Source: Diaphorobacter aerolatus (GTDB lineage: Bacteria > Pseudomonadota > Gammaproteobacteria > Burkholderiales > Burkholderiaceae_C). From it: a stretch of DNA of 64,000 bases. Position 1 is the stretch's first letter. Every line of letters begins with the position of its first letter. The stretch is from assembly GCF_014489535.1 (NCBI RefSeq), contig NZ_CP060783.1, forward strand, positions 1,426,001 to 1,490,000, given 5' to 3'. Under the pieces are notes generated by a model. That model was given only the letters and a program-made list of their open reading frames with translations. It was not told where the DNA came from and searched no databases. Both the position numbers and the translations under genes were made by a program. Below are positions 54,889 through 64,000 of the stretch, one piece after another.

Positions 54889-54933
54889 CACAAAGAAGAA
54901 AGCCCCGCCGTGTCTTTTTGACACATGCGGGGC
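54889..54933 (-). terminator. Terminator after the lipoprotein gene
   Basis: On the minus strand GCCCCGC-AT-GTGTC, AAAAA loop, GACAC-G-GCGGGGC then TTTCTTC. Confidence 0.8.
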
Positions 54934-54949
54934 CACCGTGCTTACTGGA

Positions 54950-55930
54950 TCAGTTCCAGCTCATTTCGATCTTGTCTGGTTCCGTAGTTTCACTCGGACT
55001 CTGTGTCCTGATATGGAACCCGGCGTATTTACCGCTGGCACCCAGCCATTGGGTCCACTTGATCAACGAAGAAAGCGTGCTTTCACCCGTCAATTCGAGC
55101 TTGCAGGTCTCGATCGTGCCCAGCGGCGTGGTGATGGTTTCCCGTCCGCGATACGTGTACGTCAACGTCGTTTTGACCGCAACCGGGGCAGCTCCCGGCT
55201 GTACCGTGACTACATCCACCGTTTGCGTGTAGGTCTGATTGAGCGGAAGCGAAATCGGCACTTCCAATGCCGGCGAAAAGTACGATTCGTTGGGGGCGGA
55301 CTTCAGCATTTGCGAACCATATTGAACAAACTTGCCACCAATCAAATTGGTGTACGAGTCCCACTCAAGTCCGATGGTGTCGACCGCATGCGTTTGATGC
55401 GCACTAACCCCACGGTATGTGACGAGCCCCATCGCCTTGTTGGTCTCCACGCGTCCCTTGGTCGTGATCGACCATGTATTGCCCGCGCCACGGAAGTTGG
55501 GGTTGTCCATGCAGCTTGCCGTCTCACCGCCACCCGTGCCGGGATCTACCGGTGCATTGGTGTCAGTGCACTCCACAGCCACATTGCTCACATCCCCCTG
55601 AGCCGTGCCCGAGCCATTGGTGACCTTGCAATTCTGTCCATCGGGCTGCGCAGAAACGGTGACCGAATACTGGCTACCCTGCGCGACGACGTTGTTGAAC
55701 GCGAACTTGCCGTTCTGAAGCGCGCGCAAGTCACTGCCGCCGTTGTTTTGAAGCACTACAGACTTACCCGAACCCAGTCCCGAAACGTTTCCACCGATCA
55801 CAACGCCCAGCGCCGGATCGGGTGGATTGGGATTGCCTTCGTCGTCATTGTCATCGTCGCCGCAAGCGGCAAGCGACGCCAGAACGATGGCGCTCATCGC
55901 CAGTTTGGTGCAGCACTTCATTCCTCGCAT
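54950..55930 (-). CDS. Predicted lipoprotein of unknown function
   Basis: 326 residues with a lipoprotein signal (basic start, MSAIVLASLAAC lipobox; lipidated Cys about residue 23). After the cysteine comes an Asp-rich linker (GDDDNDDEGN). Residues about 40-120 form a beta-rich region (VVIGGNVSGLGSGKSVVLQNNG) like bacterial surface repeats. The rest shows no family I can name. It has an Asp after the lipidated Cys-Gly. It stands alone with its own terminator, so its function is unknown. Confidence 0.75.
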   Translation of the reverse strand: MRGMKCCTKLAMSAIVLASLAACGDDDNDDEGNPNPPDPALGVVIGGNVSGLGSGKSVVLQNNGGSDLRALQNGKFAFNNVVAQGSQYSVTVSAQPDGQNCKVTNGSGTAQGDVSNVAVECTDTNAPVDPGTGGGETASCMDNPNFRGAGNTWSITTKGRVETNKAMGLVTYRGVSAHQTHAVDTIGLEWDSYTNLIGGKFVQYGSQMLKSAPNESYFSPALEVPISLPLNQTYTQTVDVVTVQPGAAPVAVKTTLTYTYRGRETITTPLGTIETCKLELTGESTLSSLIKWTQWLGASGKYAGFHIRTQSPSETTEPDKIEMSWN

Positions 55931-56104
55931 TTTCGATACTCCTGTTCGTTATAGACAGATAAACTCTATCGAAAATGAAGCATTGATACATCCTACTCAC
56001 GTAGGGTTGCCAGATCGATTTCGCCTTGCAATGCTTGACGCTGGTTCGCTATGTTTTGTCGTCCGTTATTGGTTTTTTAGCTACAAGTTCCACCCGCTGT
56101 TCTC

Positions 56105-56764
56105 ATGCAAAGTACAAATGAGCAGCCTGCGTCGTTTGGCAGTGCTGCGGTGATCGATGACCACCCGCTCGTCGCCAAGGGACTGGCCGAGTACCTGACT
56201 TCGCACTGCCGTTTCGACGACGCGAAAATCTTTGTTTCTGCCAGCGAATTTCTCTCTCGTCCCTTTGAGGAACGTTCAGGATTTTCGTTGTTCCTCGTCG
56301 ACTTCTGGATCGATCGTCAAGCCGCTTCGAGCTTTCTGACACAGTTGCTTTCGAGTCATCCGCACAGCAGATTGCTGGTGATCAGCGCGGACTCCGGCTC
56401 GGAGGTGCCAACCCACGTGAAGTCCTGCGGCGCGCACGGCTTCATCGGCAAGCACGCGACGCCCGATGAGTTCATCAAGGTGGTCCAGTCGGTCATGCAG
56501 AAGAAGACCACGTTCAGCATGCCCAACGATGAGGAGAACGGGCCTGCCACGCTGCAACTCGAACTCGTGACCCGCTATGGGCTCACGGAACGCCAGGCCG
56601 AAGTGATGTCCCTGGCGATGCGCGGATGGACCAACAAACGCATTGCCGACCGGCTCGGCATGGGGGAGCAAACCGCCAAGGATCACATGAGCGTTGTGCT
56701 CTCCAAGCTCGGCGTACGCAATCGGGTGGAGGCCATCGCCCTCCTCGCGGGACAGCGCCTGTGA
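56105..56764 (+). CDS. LuxR/NarL-family response regulator
   Basis: 219 residues: receiver domain (VIDDHPLVAKGL, acceptor Asp66 in LVDFWID, Lys in FIGKHA) and a C-terminal LuxR helix-turn-helix (LTERQAEVMSLAMRGWTNKRIADRLGMGEQTAKDHMSVVLSKLGVRNRVEA). Its stop overlaps the kinase GTG start by four bases, so the pair is co-translated. Confidence 0.9.
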   Translation: MQSTNEQPASFGSAAVIDDHPLVAKGLAEYLTSHCRFDDAKIFVSASEFLSRPFEERSGFSLFLVDFWIDRQAASSFLTQLLSSHPHSRLLVISADSGSEVPTHVKSCGAHGFIGKHATPDEFIKVVQSVMQKKTTFSMPNDEENGPATLQLELVTRYGLTERQAEVMSLAMRGWTNKRIADRLGMGEQTAKDHMSVVLSKLGVRNRVEAIALLAGQRL

Positions 56765-58553
56765 GCCAACCGCTTGTGAGCGCGGGGGAGTTGCAGCCGC
56801 AGACGTCCGAATCGCAACTGAAGCTGCTGACCATATCGCTGAACCGCGTGGTGTTCAGCGTGCATGCCATTCCGCTGGTCGCCATGGTCTTTCTGTTTGC
56901 CATGTGGTGGCATCGCTATGACGTTGTGCCGATGGCGATCTGGGCACTCCTGTACGTGGCGGGAGCGCTGGTGATTCGCCGCTGGCAGGCGCGATTCGTG
57001 GCCGATTGCGAGACGCGGCCTGCTCATGAAGTCAATGCGCAATGGATTCCGCGCCTCAAGCGCGCAGCCACGATTCACGGCCTCGCGCTAGGCTCAGGCA
57101 CCTGGCTGGTCGCGATGACCAAGGATCCGATACTCAACATTTTCTGGCTCGTGAGTATCGCGGGAATTCTGGCCATCAACGCCACGCACCAGACCGGAAT
57201 TCTGAACAGCTTTCTGCGGTTTTTCGCACTGTGCTGGGTGCAGGTCGCCCTCGCCACACCGTGGACGGTGCCCAACTACTCCGGTCTCACGCTCGCTCTC
57301 ACGGCCATCTACGCGCTGGCGCTGTACCACCATGCCAAGGGCATTCACCGGTTTCTCGTGCAGCAGATGGACCTTGAACAAAAGAGCCTGATACTGGCCA
57401 TGCAATATCAAAGTGCCAAGGAACAGGCCTTGAGCGCACTCGCCGCCAAGAACAGCTTTCTGATGACGGCCAGCCACGATCTGCGCCAGCCGGTTCACGC
57501 ACTTGGATTTCTGATCGAGTCGATCTCCTTTCGCAGCACCGATCCGCATCTGCGCCCCGCTCTGACGGATTTGCGCACCGCGGTGAAGGCGGTTCAGATC
57601 ATGTTCGACTCGCTGCTCGATCTATCGCGCATCGAAAACGAAACGGCGGTAAGAGCGCCCGAACGACTCGACATGAACGCCATCATTGTGGAAACGCTTT
57701 CACTCTTTGACGGCGACGCGCGAGCCAGAGGCTTGCGCCTGCGCGCAAAAGTCAGCAGCCGCGCCAAGCATGCGATTGCCGACCCGGTGCTGATTCGGCG
57801 GGCGCTGGTGAACCTCGTGCAAAACGCCCTGCGCTACACGCTGGAAGGCGGGGTGCTGATTACGGCTCGCCGATTCGATTCGATGTTGCGGCTCCAGGTC
57901 TGGGACACGGGGATCGGCGTGGCCAGCGAGGATCAGACAAAAATCTACTCGCCGCTCTACCGATTGGAAAACGCCTGGCACATCTCCAGCGAAGGCCACG
58001 GGCTGGGCTTGTCCGTGGTCGCGCGATGCACCGAACTCATGGGCACTCAGCACGGTCTGCGCTCTCGCGAAGGCAAGGGTTCGATGTTCTGGTTTGATGT
58101 GCATGCCGCGCAAGCGCGCGAAGACTCCACGCAATCCGCGCCCCACAGGGATGCAGAGTCGGCCGTGACCGCGTTGCTGCGCGGCCGCTGCCTGATCGTG
58201 GATGACGATCCGCTGGTCTCCAACGCATGGGAGCACCTGCTCACCTCGTGGGCCTCGAAGTGCGCAGCGCTGCGTCGGGAGCGGCTGCCTTCGTTCTCGT
58301 CGATGGCGGCTATTCGCCCCATGTCATCCTGTGCGATCAGCGGCTGCGCTCGGGCGAAAGCGGTGTCGAGGTATTGGAGGCCTTGTTCGCGCAATGTCCG
58401 CAAGCCTGCGGCGCGATGGTCAGCGGCGAATTCAATTCGCCCGCACTCGCGCAGGCCGAGGAATCCGGGTACACGGTTCTGTACAAGCCGGTCGATCCAT
58501 ACATGCTGAGACTGTTGATGGAGCAATGGCTCGAAGGCGCGCCGAACGATTAG
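56761..58553 (+). pseudogene. Membrane hybrid sensor histidine kinase, split by a -1 frameshift in the receiver
   Basis: GTG start in a GTGA overlap with the regulator. About six helices (28-190), then the kinase core with His239 in MTASHDLRQPVHALGF and HATPase motifs (NLVQNALRYT, GHGLGLSVVARC). The C-terminal receiver starts LIVDDDPLVSNAWEHLLTS, fails, and continues in the next frame VGLEVRSAASGAAAF...VILCDQRLRSGESG. One base is missing near 58245-58250. About 597 residues restored. HDLRQPVHAL is typical of the FixL-like hybrid group linked to a NarL-type regulator. Confidence 0.87.
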
Positions 58554-58610
58554 GGCCTGTCACGCCACTCTTCGCGCTTGCGCGACCCCGTGGGTTGTTT
58601 GAACAGGCCC
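58553..58610. repeat. Inverted repeat after the hybrid kinase gene
   Basis: GGGCCTGT and ACAGGCCC (8 bp) enclose 42 bp containing a further CGCGCTTGCGCG hairpin. A GGGCCTGTTCACAC copy near 48117 shares part of the arm. It may be a small dispersed element or a weak terminator. Confidence 0.4.
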
Positions 58611-58632
58611 CATCCCCCATAAGAGACAACAG

Positions 58633-58662
58633 AAAAGGGCCGGCATCTTCCGACACCGACCC
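58633..58662 (-). terminator. Terminator after the first yceI gene
   Basis: GGGTCGG / CCGGCCC (one G-U pair) with a 12-nt loop and TTTT on the minus strand. Confidence 0.65.
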
Positions 58663-58689
58663 TCACTTGTCAGCCGACTTGAAGAAGAA

Positions 58690-59271
58690 TTACTGCTTCA
58701 CGGCTTCGATCTGCGCGACGATGCGCACGTTCTTCGGGAAACCGTACTGCACGCCGTAGTCCACGCCGAAGGCGGTGCGGTCGATGGTGGTTTCAAAGTC
58801 ACCACCGCACACTTCGCGCTTGAGCATCGGGCTTTCGTAGCAGGCGAACTGGTTGGCCTTGAAGGTCACGGGCTGGCTCTTGCCCTTGATCGTCAGATTG
58901 CCCGATACCGAAGTCAGCTTGTCACCGTCGAACGTGAACTTGTCGCCCACGAACTTCGCCGTCGGGAATTTCTCGGCGTCAAAGATTTCGGCGCTTTGCA
59001 GATGCTTGTTGAACGGAGGCGTGCCCGAGTTGACCGAGTCGATGTGCAGCGTGAGTTCCACCTTGCCGGTCTTGGCGGCCTTGTCGAGCTGAACCGTGCC
59101 TTCCTTCTTGTCGAAACGTGCACGGTTGACGCTGGCACCAAAGTGGCTGATCTCGAACGTGGCAAACGTATGTGTCGGGTCGATTGCGTAGGAAGCCGGT
59201 TCTGCGTGAGCGGCGGTGCCGATCAGTGCGGTTGCGGCGGCGGCGGCCAGGGCGAGAACGTATTTGCGCAT
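58690..59271 (-). CDS. yceI: YceI-family periplasmic lipid-binding protein (second copy)
   Basis: 193 residues with a signal peptide (cut after AHA-EP) and a YceI lipocalin-like barrel (YAIDPTHTFATFEISHFG, GNLTIKGKSQPVTF). The family binds polyprenoid lipids such as ubiquinone precursors. Last gene of the minus-strand set after cytochrome b561 and another YceI protein, 113 bp from the latter. Confidence 0.88.
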   Translation of the reverse strand: MRKYVLALAAAAATALIGTAAHAEPASYAIDPTHTFATFEISHFGASVNRARFDKKEGTVQLDKAAKTGKVELTLHIDSVNSGTPPFNKHLQSAEIFDAEKFPTAKFVGDKFTFDGDKLTSVSGNLTIKGKSQPVTFKANQFACYESPMLKREVCGGDFETTIDRTAFGVDYGVQYGFPKNVRIVAQIEAVKQ

Positions 59272-59384
59272 GTGATTACTCCAAAGAAAAAAGTCGCGTC
59301 GAAAAATCAGAAATAGTCAAGACAGGGATAAGCCAAGGCGTAACGACATACGTTCACGCGTTCTCGGCCAACCAGCCTGCCTGA

Positions 59385-59978
59385 TCAGAGCTTGGGCACA
59401 CCGGTCAAAGCCAGCTTGAACTTCACCTGTACGTCGTCGGCCACCATGGACGTGTCGGCCCATTCGTTTTCGCCGATCTTGAAACTCAGTCGCTTGATGG
59501 GAAAGCTTCCCTGCGCGGTCGTGGTAGCGCCGCTTTGTGTGAGCGTGACGGGAACCACCACGTCCTGGCTGGCGCCCTTGATGTTCAGCTTGCCGGTCAC
59601 CTCATACTTGCCCGCGCCCACCGATTTGATCGACGAGGACTGGAATGTAGCCTGAGGGAATTTCGGCACGTTGAACCACACGGACTTCGGCAGTTCCGCA
59701 TCGGTTTCCTTCACGCCGAGCGTGGCACTCCCGGTATCGATGGTGAACGCCACCTTGCTCGTCGCGAGCTTGGCGGGATCGAACGACACCTGGGCGTCGA
59801 ACTTCTTGAATTTGCCCTCCACGGGCACACCCATCTGCTTGCTCACAAACGAGATCTCGCTTTGTGCTGGCACAAGCGCCTGCTGCGCCAAGGCGGCTGG
59901 CGCGGCCATCAACAACGCAGCGGAACCCGCCACCACGACACCCGCGCTCAACGCGGAAAATTTATTCGTCCACATCAC
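59385..59978 (-). CDS. YceI-family periplasmic protein (first copy)
   Basis: 197 residues with a signal peptide (LLMAAPAALA-QQ) and the YceI fold (EISFVSKQMGVPVEGKFKKFDAQVSFDP). It has weaker similarity to the neighbour copy than tandem duplicates usually show. The GTG at 59978 has AGGAG at 9 nt; an ATG three bases later is also possible. It is preceded by the cytochrome b561 gene. Confidence 0.85.
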   Translation of the reverse strand: MMWTNKFSALSAGVVVAGSAALLMAAPAALAQQALVPAQSEISFVSKQMGVPVEGKFKKFDAQVSFDPAKLATSKVAFTIDTGSATLGVKETDAELPKSVWFNVPKFPQATFQSSSIKSVGAGKYEVTGKLNIKGASQDVVVPVTLTQSGATTTAQGSFPIKRLSFKIGENEWADTSMVADDVQVKFKLALTGVPKL

Positions 59979-60015
59979 TATTCATTTCTCCTTGAAGGAA
60001 AGCGATCCCAGAAAC

Positions 60016-60582
60016 TCAGGTCCGACCCGGCAACATGCGGCCAAGCAGTCCGTCACGGTCAATGACCTGATGCTTCACCACTGCCGCAACGTGCAGCACG
60101 ACCAGCGCTGCCAGGGCATAGGCGCTGTACGCATGCCAGGGCTTGATCGCCTTGGCCAGTTCCGGATCCACCGGAACAAAATCAGGCAACGGCAGCGCGC
60201 CAAGCCAGACAATCTGAAAACCCGAAGCCGAGCTGTAAGCCCAACCAAGCAACGGCACGGCGAGGAACAATGCATACATCAAGAAATGCACGGCATGGTG
60301 AGCAAACTGCTGCCACTCCGGCATGGTCGCCAATACCTTGTCAGGCAGTTGTGGCGGACGATGCGTGAAGCGCCAAAGCAGGCGCAGCACGGACAACGCC
60401 AGAATCGTGACCCCTGCCCATTTATGCCAGTTGTACAACTTGAGGCGCTGCGGCGAAAACGGCAATCCCGTCATGTACAGGCCCACGCCAAACAAGGTCA
60501 CAAGCGCCAAGGCCAACACCCAATGAAAGGTCTTGGCCGTCGCGGTGTACCGAGTCGGCCGAATTTGCGAAGCTGCCTGCAT
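60016..60582 (-). CDS. Cytochrome b561
   Basis: 188 residues, four membrane helices with heme-ligand histidines (FHWVLALAL, NWHKWAGV, HAVHFLMY, LHVAAVVKHQ). It transfers electrons at the inner membrane, probably from ubiquinol. First in the b561-yceI-yceI set, an arrangement known in many proteobacteria, where YceI may supply quinone-like lipid. Confidence 0.9.
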   Translation of the reverse strand: MQAASQIRPTRYTATAKTFHWVLALALVTLFGVGLYMTGLPFSPQRLKLYNWHKWAGVTILALSVLRLLWRFTHRPPQLPDKVLATMPEWQQFAHHAVHFLMYALFLAVPLLGWAYSSASGFQIVWLGALPLPDFVPVDPELAKAIKPWHAYSAYALAALVVLHVAAVVKHQVIDRDGLLGRMLPGRT

Positions 60583-60895
60583 GTAGAAAAGTCAATCCAT
60601 CACGGTCTATTCTTCGATTCCCGGATGGCAGCGCCGCGCTCACGTCATCCAGAGTTCCATCTGTCGATTCATCGATGGCCCAGTCGTTCAATCACCAACC
60701 GACCCGAGTCTAGAGTGCGGTGAATGCACGAAGTTTCAATCAGATTGTCGCTTCTATTCAAAAAATATGAATTATTGGCAATTTGCTCAGTGACAGAGAG
60801 GGACGCCGCATTCGTCATCCAGGGTTGCAAACCAAAGCGCGAGCCATGCGCCAAACGCTTTCGAACCCCGCCGATTGTGTAGAATACGCGGCTTC

Positions 60896-60985
60896 GGAGG
60901 TTTGGGTGAGTGGTTTAAACCAGCAGTCTTGAAAACTGCCGAAGGGGTGACCCTTCCGTGAGTTCGAATCTCACAGCCTCCGCCA
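60896..60985 (+). tRNA. tRNA-Ser (anticodon TGA)
   Basis: A 90-nt tRNA with a long variable arm, as expected for serine. Acceptor stem GGAGGTT/AGCCTCC, anticodon TGA at 60930-60932 inside CTTGAAA, T-loop TTCGAAT, and a genomically encoded CCA end. It reads UCN serine codons. A TAGAAT box lies 10 bp upstream. Confidence 0.95.
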
Positions 60986-60999
60986 GGACAGAAAAATCA

Positions 61000-61023
61000 A
61001 GCGCCTTTTGAGGCGCTTTTTTT
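61000..61023 (+). terminator. Terminator after tRNA-Ser
   Basis: AGCGCCT / AGGCGCT with a 4-nt loop and a run of seven Ts. Confidence 0.9.
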
Positions 61024-61073
61024 GCATATTGACCGCCACATTTCGCCAAGGCCGATGATCGCATGAAGGCGGC

Positions 61074-61865
61074 TCACACCCCCGCAAACCTCGGCTTCCG
61101 CTTCTCGACAAATGCCCGGTTCCCCTCGATGCGGTCACTGCTCGAATACGGATCCGGTCCCACGTTCAGGCGTAGGGCAGCGGACGCGGGGAGTCCTGCG
61201 CTTTTCAGTACCACCGCTTTCATGCGTTGAACGGAGAGTGGTGCGTTCTCGGCAATGCGCTTTGCCAGTTGGTGAACGAAGCTGCGTAGGGCCTTGGGCT
61301 CTACCACGTGATTGATCAGGCCGATTTCATGCGCAAACTTCATATCGATCAATCGACCGGTAAACAGCAGCTCCATCGCAATGGCTCGCGGAATCAGTTG
61401 GGGCAAGAGAACGCTTCCGAAATTGGCGCCCATGCCGACTCTGGCTTCGGGCAAGCCGATTCTTGCGCCTGTTGCGCCCACTCTCAGGTCGCACGCCAAC
61501 GCAAGTTCGCAGCCTCCACCTGCGGCCACGCCGTTGATGGCGGCAATCGTCGGCTTTTGGAGCTCGAGAATCACTTCATTGAGGTTGCGCTCAGGACCTT
61601 CCATGGGATGTGTCATCTGCCCTGCCGCATCGAGCTCTTTCAGGTCAACACCAGCAGAGAACGCTCTTGCGCCCTCGCCGGTATAGACAATCACGCGGAC
61701 GTCGCGCCGTGCATTCAGTTCCAGCGATGCCTGCACCAGGCGCTTGAATGTGCCGCGGGTCAATGCGTTCATGCGCTCGGGGCGGTTGATCGTGATCCAT
61801 CCAACCTGATCTGCAACGACAACGACGACTTCCTTCGGGTCTCCGTCCCCAATCGCTTCGGTCAC
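61074..61865 (-). CDS. Enoyl-CoA hydratase/isomerase family protein
   Basis: 263 residues of the crotonase superfamily. The oxyanion-hole segments are GEGARAFSAGVDLKEL and AAINGVAAGGGCELALACD; the usual acid position in LPEARVGM carries a Glu. It adds water to an enoyl-CoA in a fatty-acid or aromatic acyl-CoA route. It is last of a set with a Bug binding protein, a quinone oxidoreductase and a CoA-transferase. Confidence 0.87.
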   Translation of the reverse strand: MTEAIGDGDPKEVVVVVADQVGWITINRPERMNALTRGTFKRLVQASLELNARRDVRVIVYTGEGARAFSAGVDLKELDAAGQMTHPMEGPERNLNEVILELQKPTIAAINGVAAGGGCELALACDLRVGATGARIGLPEARVGMGANFGSVLLPQLIPRAIAMELLFTGRLIDMKFAHEIGLINHVVEPKALRSFVHQLAKRIAENAPLSVQRMKAVVLKSAGLPASAALRLNVGPDPYSSSDRIEGNRAFVEKRKPRFAGV

Positions 61866-61866
61866 T

Positions 61867-62832
61867 TCAGTTCTCCGGCTGGATGCCGGCCGTCTTCATG
61901 ACTTCAAGCCAGATGCTGCGCTCACGGGCGGCGAACTCCGCAAATTGTTCGGCCGTCATGGTGCTTGGCGTCACGCTGGCGTCGGCCATGCGTTTGCGCA
62001 CTTCGGGGCGATTGGAGGCCGCAACCAGTGCCTTGCTTACCTTGTTGACGACCTCGGTGCTGGTGTCCTTCGGTGCCCACACTCCGTACCAGCCGGTTAC
62101 GTCAAAACCGGGCATGCCCGATTCGGCGATGGTCGGGACATCGGGCAATTCAGGCATGCGCTCCTTGGTGGAGACCGCCAACGCACGCATCTTGTGCCCT
62201 TTTATTTGCGTCATCACGCTGGCCGCCGTGGAGTACATCATGTCCACGTGTCCACCCAGCACGTTGGTCACTGCGGGCGCGTTGCCGGAGAACGGAACAT
62301 GGGTCATCTTGACCTTGCTTAGCAGCGCTACCCGCTCGCCTGTCAGATGCGGTAGCGAGCCCAGTGCGCCCGATGCGAAGGTGACGTTCCTGGTCTTTGC
62401 GGCTTCCAGCACCTGTTTGAACGACTTGTAGGGTGACCCTTCCGCAACGACCACCAGAATGGGCGCAGATCCAAGCACTCCGACCGGTTTGAAATCCTTC
62501 ATCGGATCAAAGCTCAGGTTCTTGTACATCCCCTCGTACATCACATGGCCCGAGGTGTTCGCCAGCAAGGTATAGCCATCGGGTTTGCTGTTGGCGACAA
62601 AGCGCGCGCCTATGGTTCCCGATGCGCCGGGCTTTTGCTCGATGACGATGGGCTGTCCCAGCGCAGCACCGAACTCCTCGGTCAAAAGCCGCGCGAACGT
62701 CTCGGTGGCACCGCCTGCCGCGTAGGGCGAAACCATCACGATGGGACGGCTCGGGTACTTGTTGTCCTGAGCAATGGCGGCAACGCCTGCGGCGCAGATG
62801 CAGGCGGCCAATGCGATTCGTCGGAAATTCAT
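61867..62832 (-). CDS. Bug-family (TctC) tripartite tricarboxylate-type binding protein
   Basis: 321 residues with a signal peptide (cut after AIA-QD) and the Bug start YPSRPIVMVSPYAAGGATETFARLL. Such proteins, numerous in Burkholderiales, capture carboxylates in the periplasm, often without a linked TctAB permease, as here. Its gene starts 1 bp from the enoyl-CoA hydratase ATG region, so the two are translated together. Ligand probably the acid fed to the CoA-transferase. Confidence 0.88.
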   Translation of the reverse strand: MNFRRIALAACICAAGVAAIAQDNKYPSRPIVMVSPYAAGGATETFARLLTEEFGAALGQPIVIEQKPGASGTIGARFVANSKPDGYTLLANTSGHVMYEGMYKNLSFDPMKDFKPVGVLGSAPILVVVAEGSPYKSFKQVLEAAKTRNVTFASGALGSLPHLTGERVALLSKVKMTHVPFSGNAPAVTNVLGGHVDMMYSTAASVMTQIKGHKMRALAVSTKERMPELPDVPTIAESGMPGFDVTGWYGVWAPKDTSTEVVNKVSKALVAASNRPEVRKRMADASVTPSTMTAEQFAEFAARERSIWLEVMKTAGIQPEN

Positions 62833-62894
62833 GGATGTCTCCTGGTTTTGTGGAAAGCAAGTACTGCGAAATACTGCGAAATGCGATGCTGCGG

Positions 62895-63897
62895 CTATTC
62901 CTGAGGACGCAACACGACGCGCCCGATGACCTCACGCGAGCTGATCATCTGGAAGGCCTGGCGAAACTCGCGAAGCGGCAACACCGCGTGCGCAAGCGGT
63001 CTGAGCTTGCCCTGACGCGCCCATTCAAACAGCGTGTCGTAGGCGCGGCGCAGCCTTGCATCATTGGAGGTCGGCACTCCATGGCGCCCCCAACCGAAGT
63101 AGTAGCCCCAGTAAACACCGAGAACCGAAATGTTCTTGACCAGCACGATGTTGGCAGGGACAGAGGGAATCTCGCCGCTGGCAAAACCCATAGGGATGAT
63201 GCGTCCTTCGGGGGCAATGCAGCGAAGGGATTGCTCGAACGTCTCGCCGCCCACAGGGTCGTAGATCACATCAGCACCACGCTGCCCGGTCAGCGCCAGC
63301 ACGGCGGTGCGCCAATCGCAATCGCGGTAGTTGATGGCATGGTCCGCACCATGCTCTCGGGCAACGCGCAACTTGGCTTCCGATCCCGCTGTTGCAATCA
63401 CCACTGCACCGAGTGCCTTTGCCACTTCGACTGCGGCAAGCCCACTTCCACCCCTGCCCGTGCACCAACACCACCTCTGAAGGCATCAGGTTGGCTCGCC
63501 AACTCAACGCGCCGTAAGCGGTGCCGTAGATGGTCGGAAACTGCGCCCCCGCCTCATAGGAAATATCTGCGGGAAGACTGAATACGGTCTGCTGGGGTGC
63601 GACCACTTCCTGGGCATAGCCGCCGCACTGCACTCCCGCGATCACGCGCTCGCCAGTGCTGAACCGTGTGACGTCACTCGCGACCTCGACGATCACACCG
63701 GCGACTTCGGTTCCGGCGATGACCGGCAACGGCGCGCGATTCTGGTGTTTTCCCTGCATCACCAGAAGACTCGCAAAGCTCGCACTCGCTGCCTCGACGC
63801 GAATTCGCACATGTCCCGGTCGCATTGTCGGCGCGTCGATCTCCTCAAGTTTCGCCACCTCGAAGCCGGCGTATTCACGGCAGACGACAGCCTTCAT
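62895..63897 (-). pseudogene. NADPH:quinone oxidoreductase (zeta-crystallin type), broken by two -1 frameshifts
   Basis: The first frame starts MKAVVCREYAGFEVAKLEE and runs to SEVVLVHG. The next good frame begins VAKALGAVVIATAG and runs to RVVLRPQE. Between them the expected VHGAGGGSGLAAVEVAKALG is recovered only if one G is restored in each of the runs 63451-63454 and 63457-63459. Restored length is about 334, normal. The nucleotide motif is therefore in the damaged part. AGGAG precedes the ATG. Confidence 0.85.
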
Positions 63898-63901
63898 TTC
63901 C

Positions 63902-64000
63902 TCACTCCTTCGTGGCACCTGTTTCGAACATGCTCTGAATCTCCTGCGAGGACAGTCCTGCCTCACGAAGAATTTCGCGGCTGTGTTCACCGAGATTGGG
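63902..64000 (-). CDS. CaiB/BaiF family CoA-transferase, C-terminal end (partial)
   Basis: 32 codons and a stop. The frame PNLGEHSREILREAGLSSQEI is the typical end of family III (CaiB/BaiF) CoA-transferases. The gene begins beyond the right edge of the window. It precedes the quinone oxidoreductase by 4 bp and starts the acyl-CoA operon. Confidence 0.75.
   Translation of the reverse strand, partial: PNLGEHSREILREAGLSSQEIQSMFETGATKE

Noticed and set aside
54801..54920. A 39-codon plus-strand ORF (MLLHLTPMGRIL...) in the gap after the acyl-CoA dehydrogenase gene
   Set aside because: It runs into the terminator of the lipoprotein gene, lacks a ribosome-binding site and has no recognisable match.

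Overview
The window is a high-GC (about 63-65% by eye), gene-dense stretch of a proteobacterial chromosome. Gene content and order suggest a betaproteobacterium of the order Burkholderiales, probably Comamonadaceae: liv transporters with doubled binding proteins, a Bug-type (TctC) binding protein beside acyl-CoA genes, membrane urate oxidase PuuD, and a fused UraD/AllC enzyme. This taxonomic call is inference from gene families, not from a marker gene. I see no rRNA, phage, insertion sequence or CRISPR array. One tRNA-Ser is present.

Layout. 1-5 kb: the tail of an ABC ATPase, a large FtsX-type permease, a PLP-dependent cysteine synthase-like enzyme and an AttH/lipocalin-like exported protein. 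5-7 kb: a PAS hybrid histidine kinase. 7-13.3 kb (minus): a liv operon with both ATPases, two near-identical binding proteins and both permeases. 13.5-17 kb: molybdate regulation and uptake (modE, modABC). 17-21 kb: a TRAP transporter, with the binding protein convergent to the two permease genes. 21-24.4 kb (minus): xseB-ispA-dxs, the entry to isoprenoid synthesis. 24.6-31 kb: a Rieske oxygenase, a DMT exporter, a mercaptopyruvate sulfurtransferase, a BLUF-like/roadblock-like fusion protein and an aldehyde dehydrogenase. 31-34.5 kb: DEAD-box helicase, YpfJ-type metalloprotease, dCTP deaminase. 34.6-49.6 kb: a purine salvage/catabolism region (guaD, BMP-type binding protein, puuD, xdhC, hiuH, a GntR regulator, puuE, uraD-allC fusion, an M20 hydrolase and a purine permease), interrupted by a LysR/MFS pair. 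It holds almost the whole route from guanine to allantoate breakdown, and three promoter regions share the same TGTATACA palindrome. 49.8-54.7 kb: malic enzyme, then a TetR regulator with an AidB-like acyl-CoA dehydrogenase. 55-60.6 kb: a lipoprotein, a LuxR regulator/hybrid kinase pair, and a cytochrome b561 with two YceI proteins. 60.9-64 kb: tRNA-Ser and part of an acyl-CoA locus (enoyl-CoA hydratase, Bug protein, quinone oxidoreductase, CoA-transferase end).

An important caution: at least 12 otherwise ordinary genes are broken by 13 single-base losses, nearly all at short G/C runs. Every break is a deletion and none an insertion. This pattern points to residual consensus errors in the assembly rather than real pseudogenes. 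I annotate these as single genes with a frameshift.

The most unusual protein is the frame-corrected product of 27947-29427. A BLUF-like fold has lost the photoactive glutamine. It is joined to an unrecognised central region and a C-terminal region resembling Roadblock/LC7 domains.
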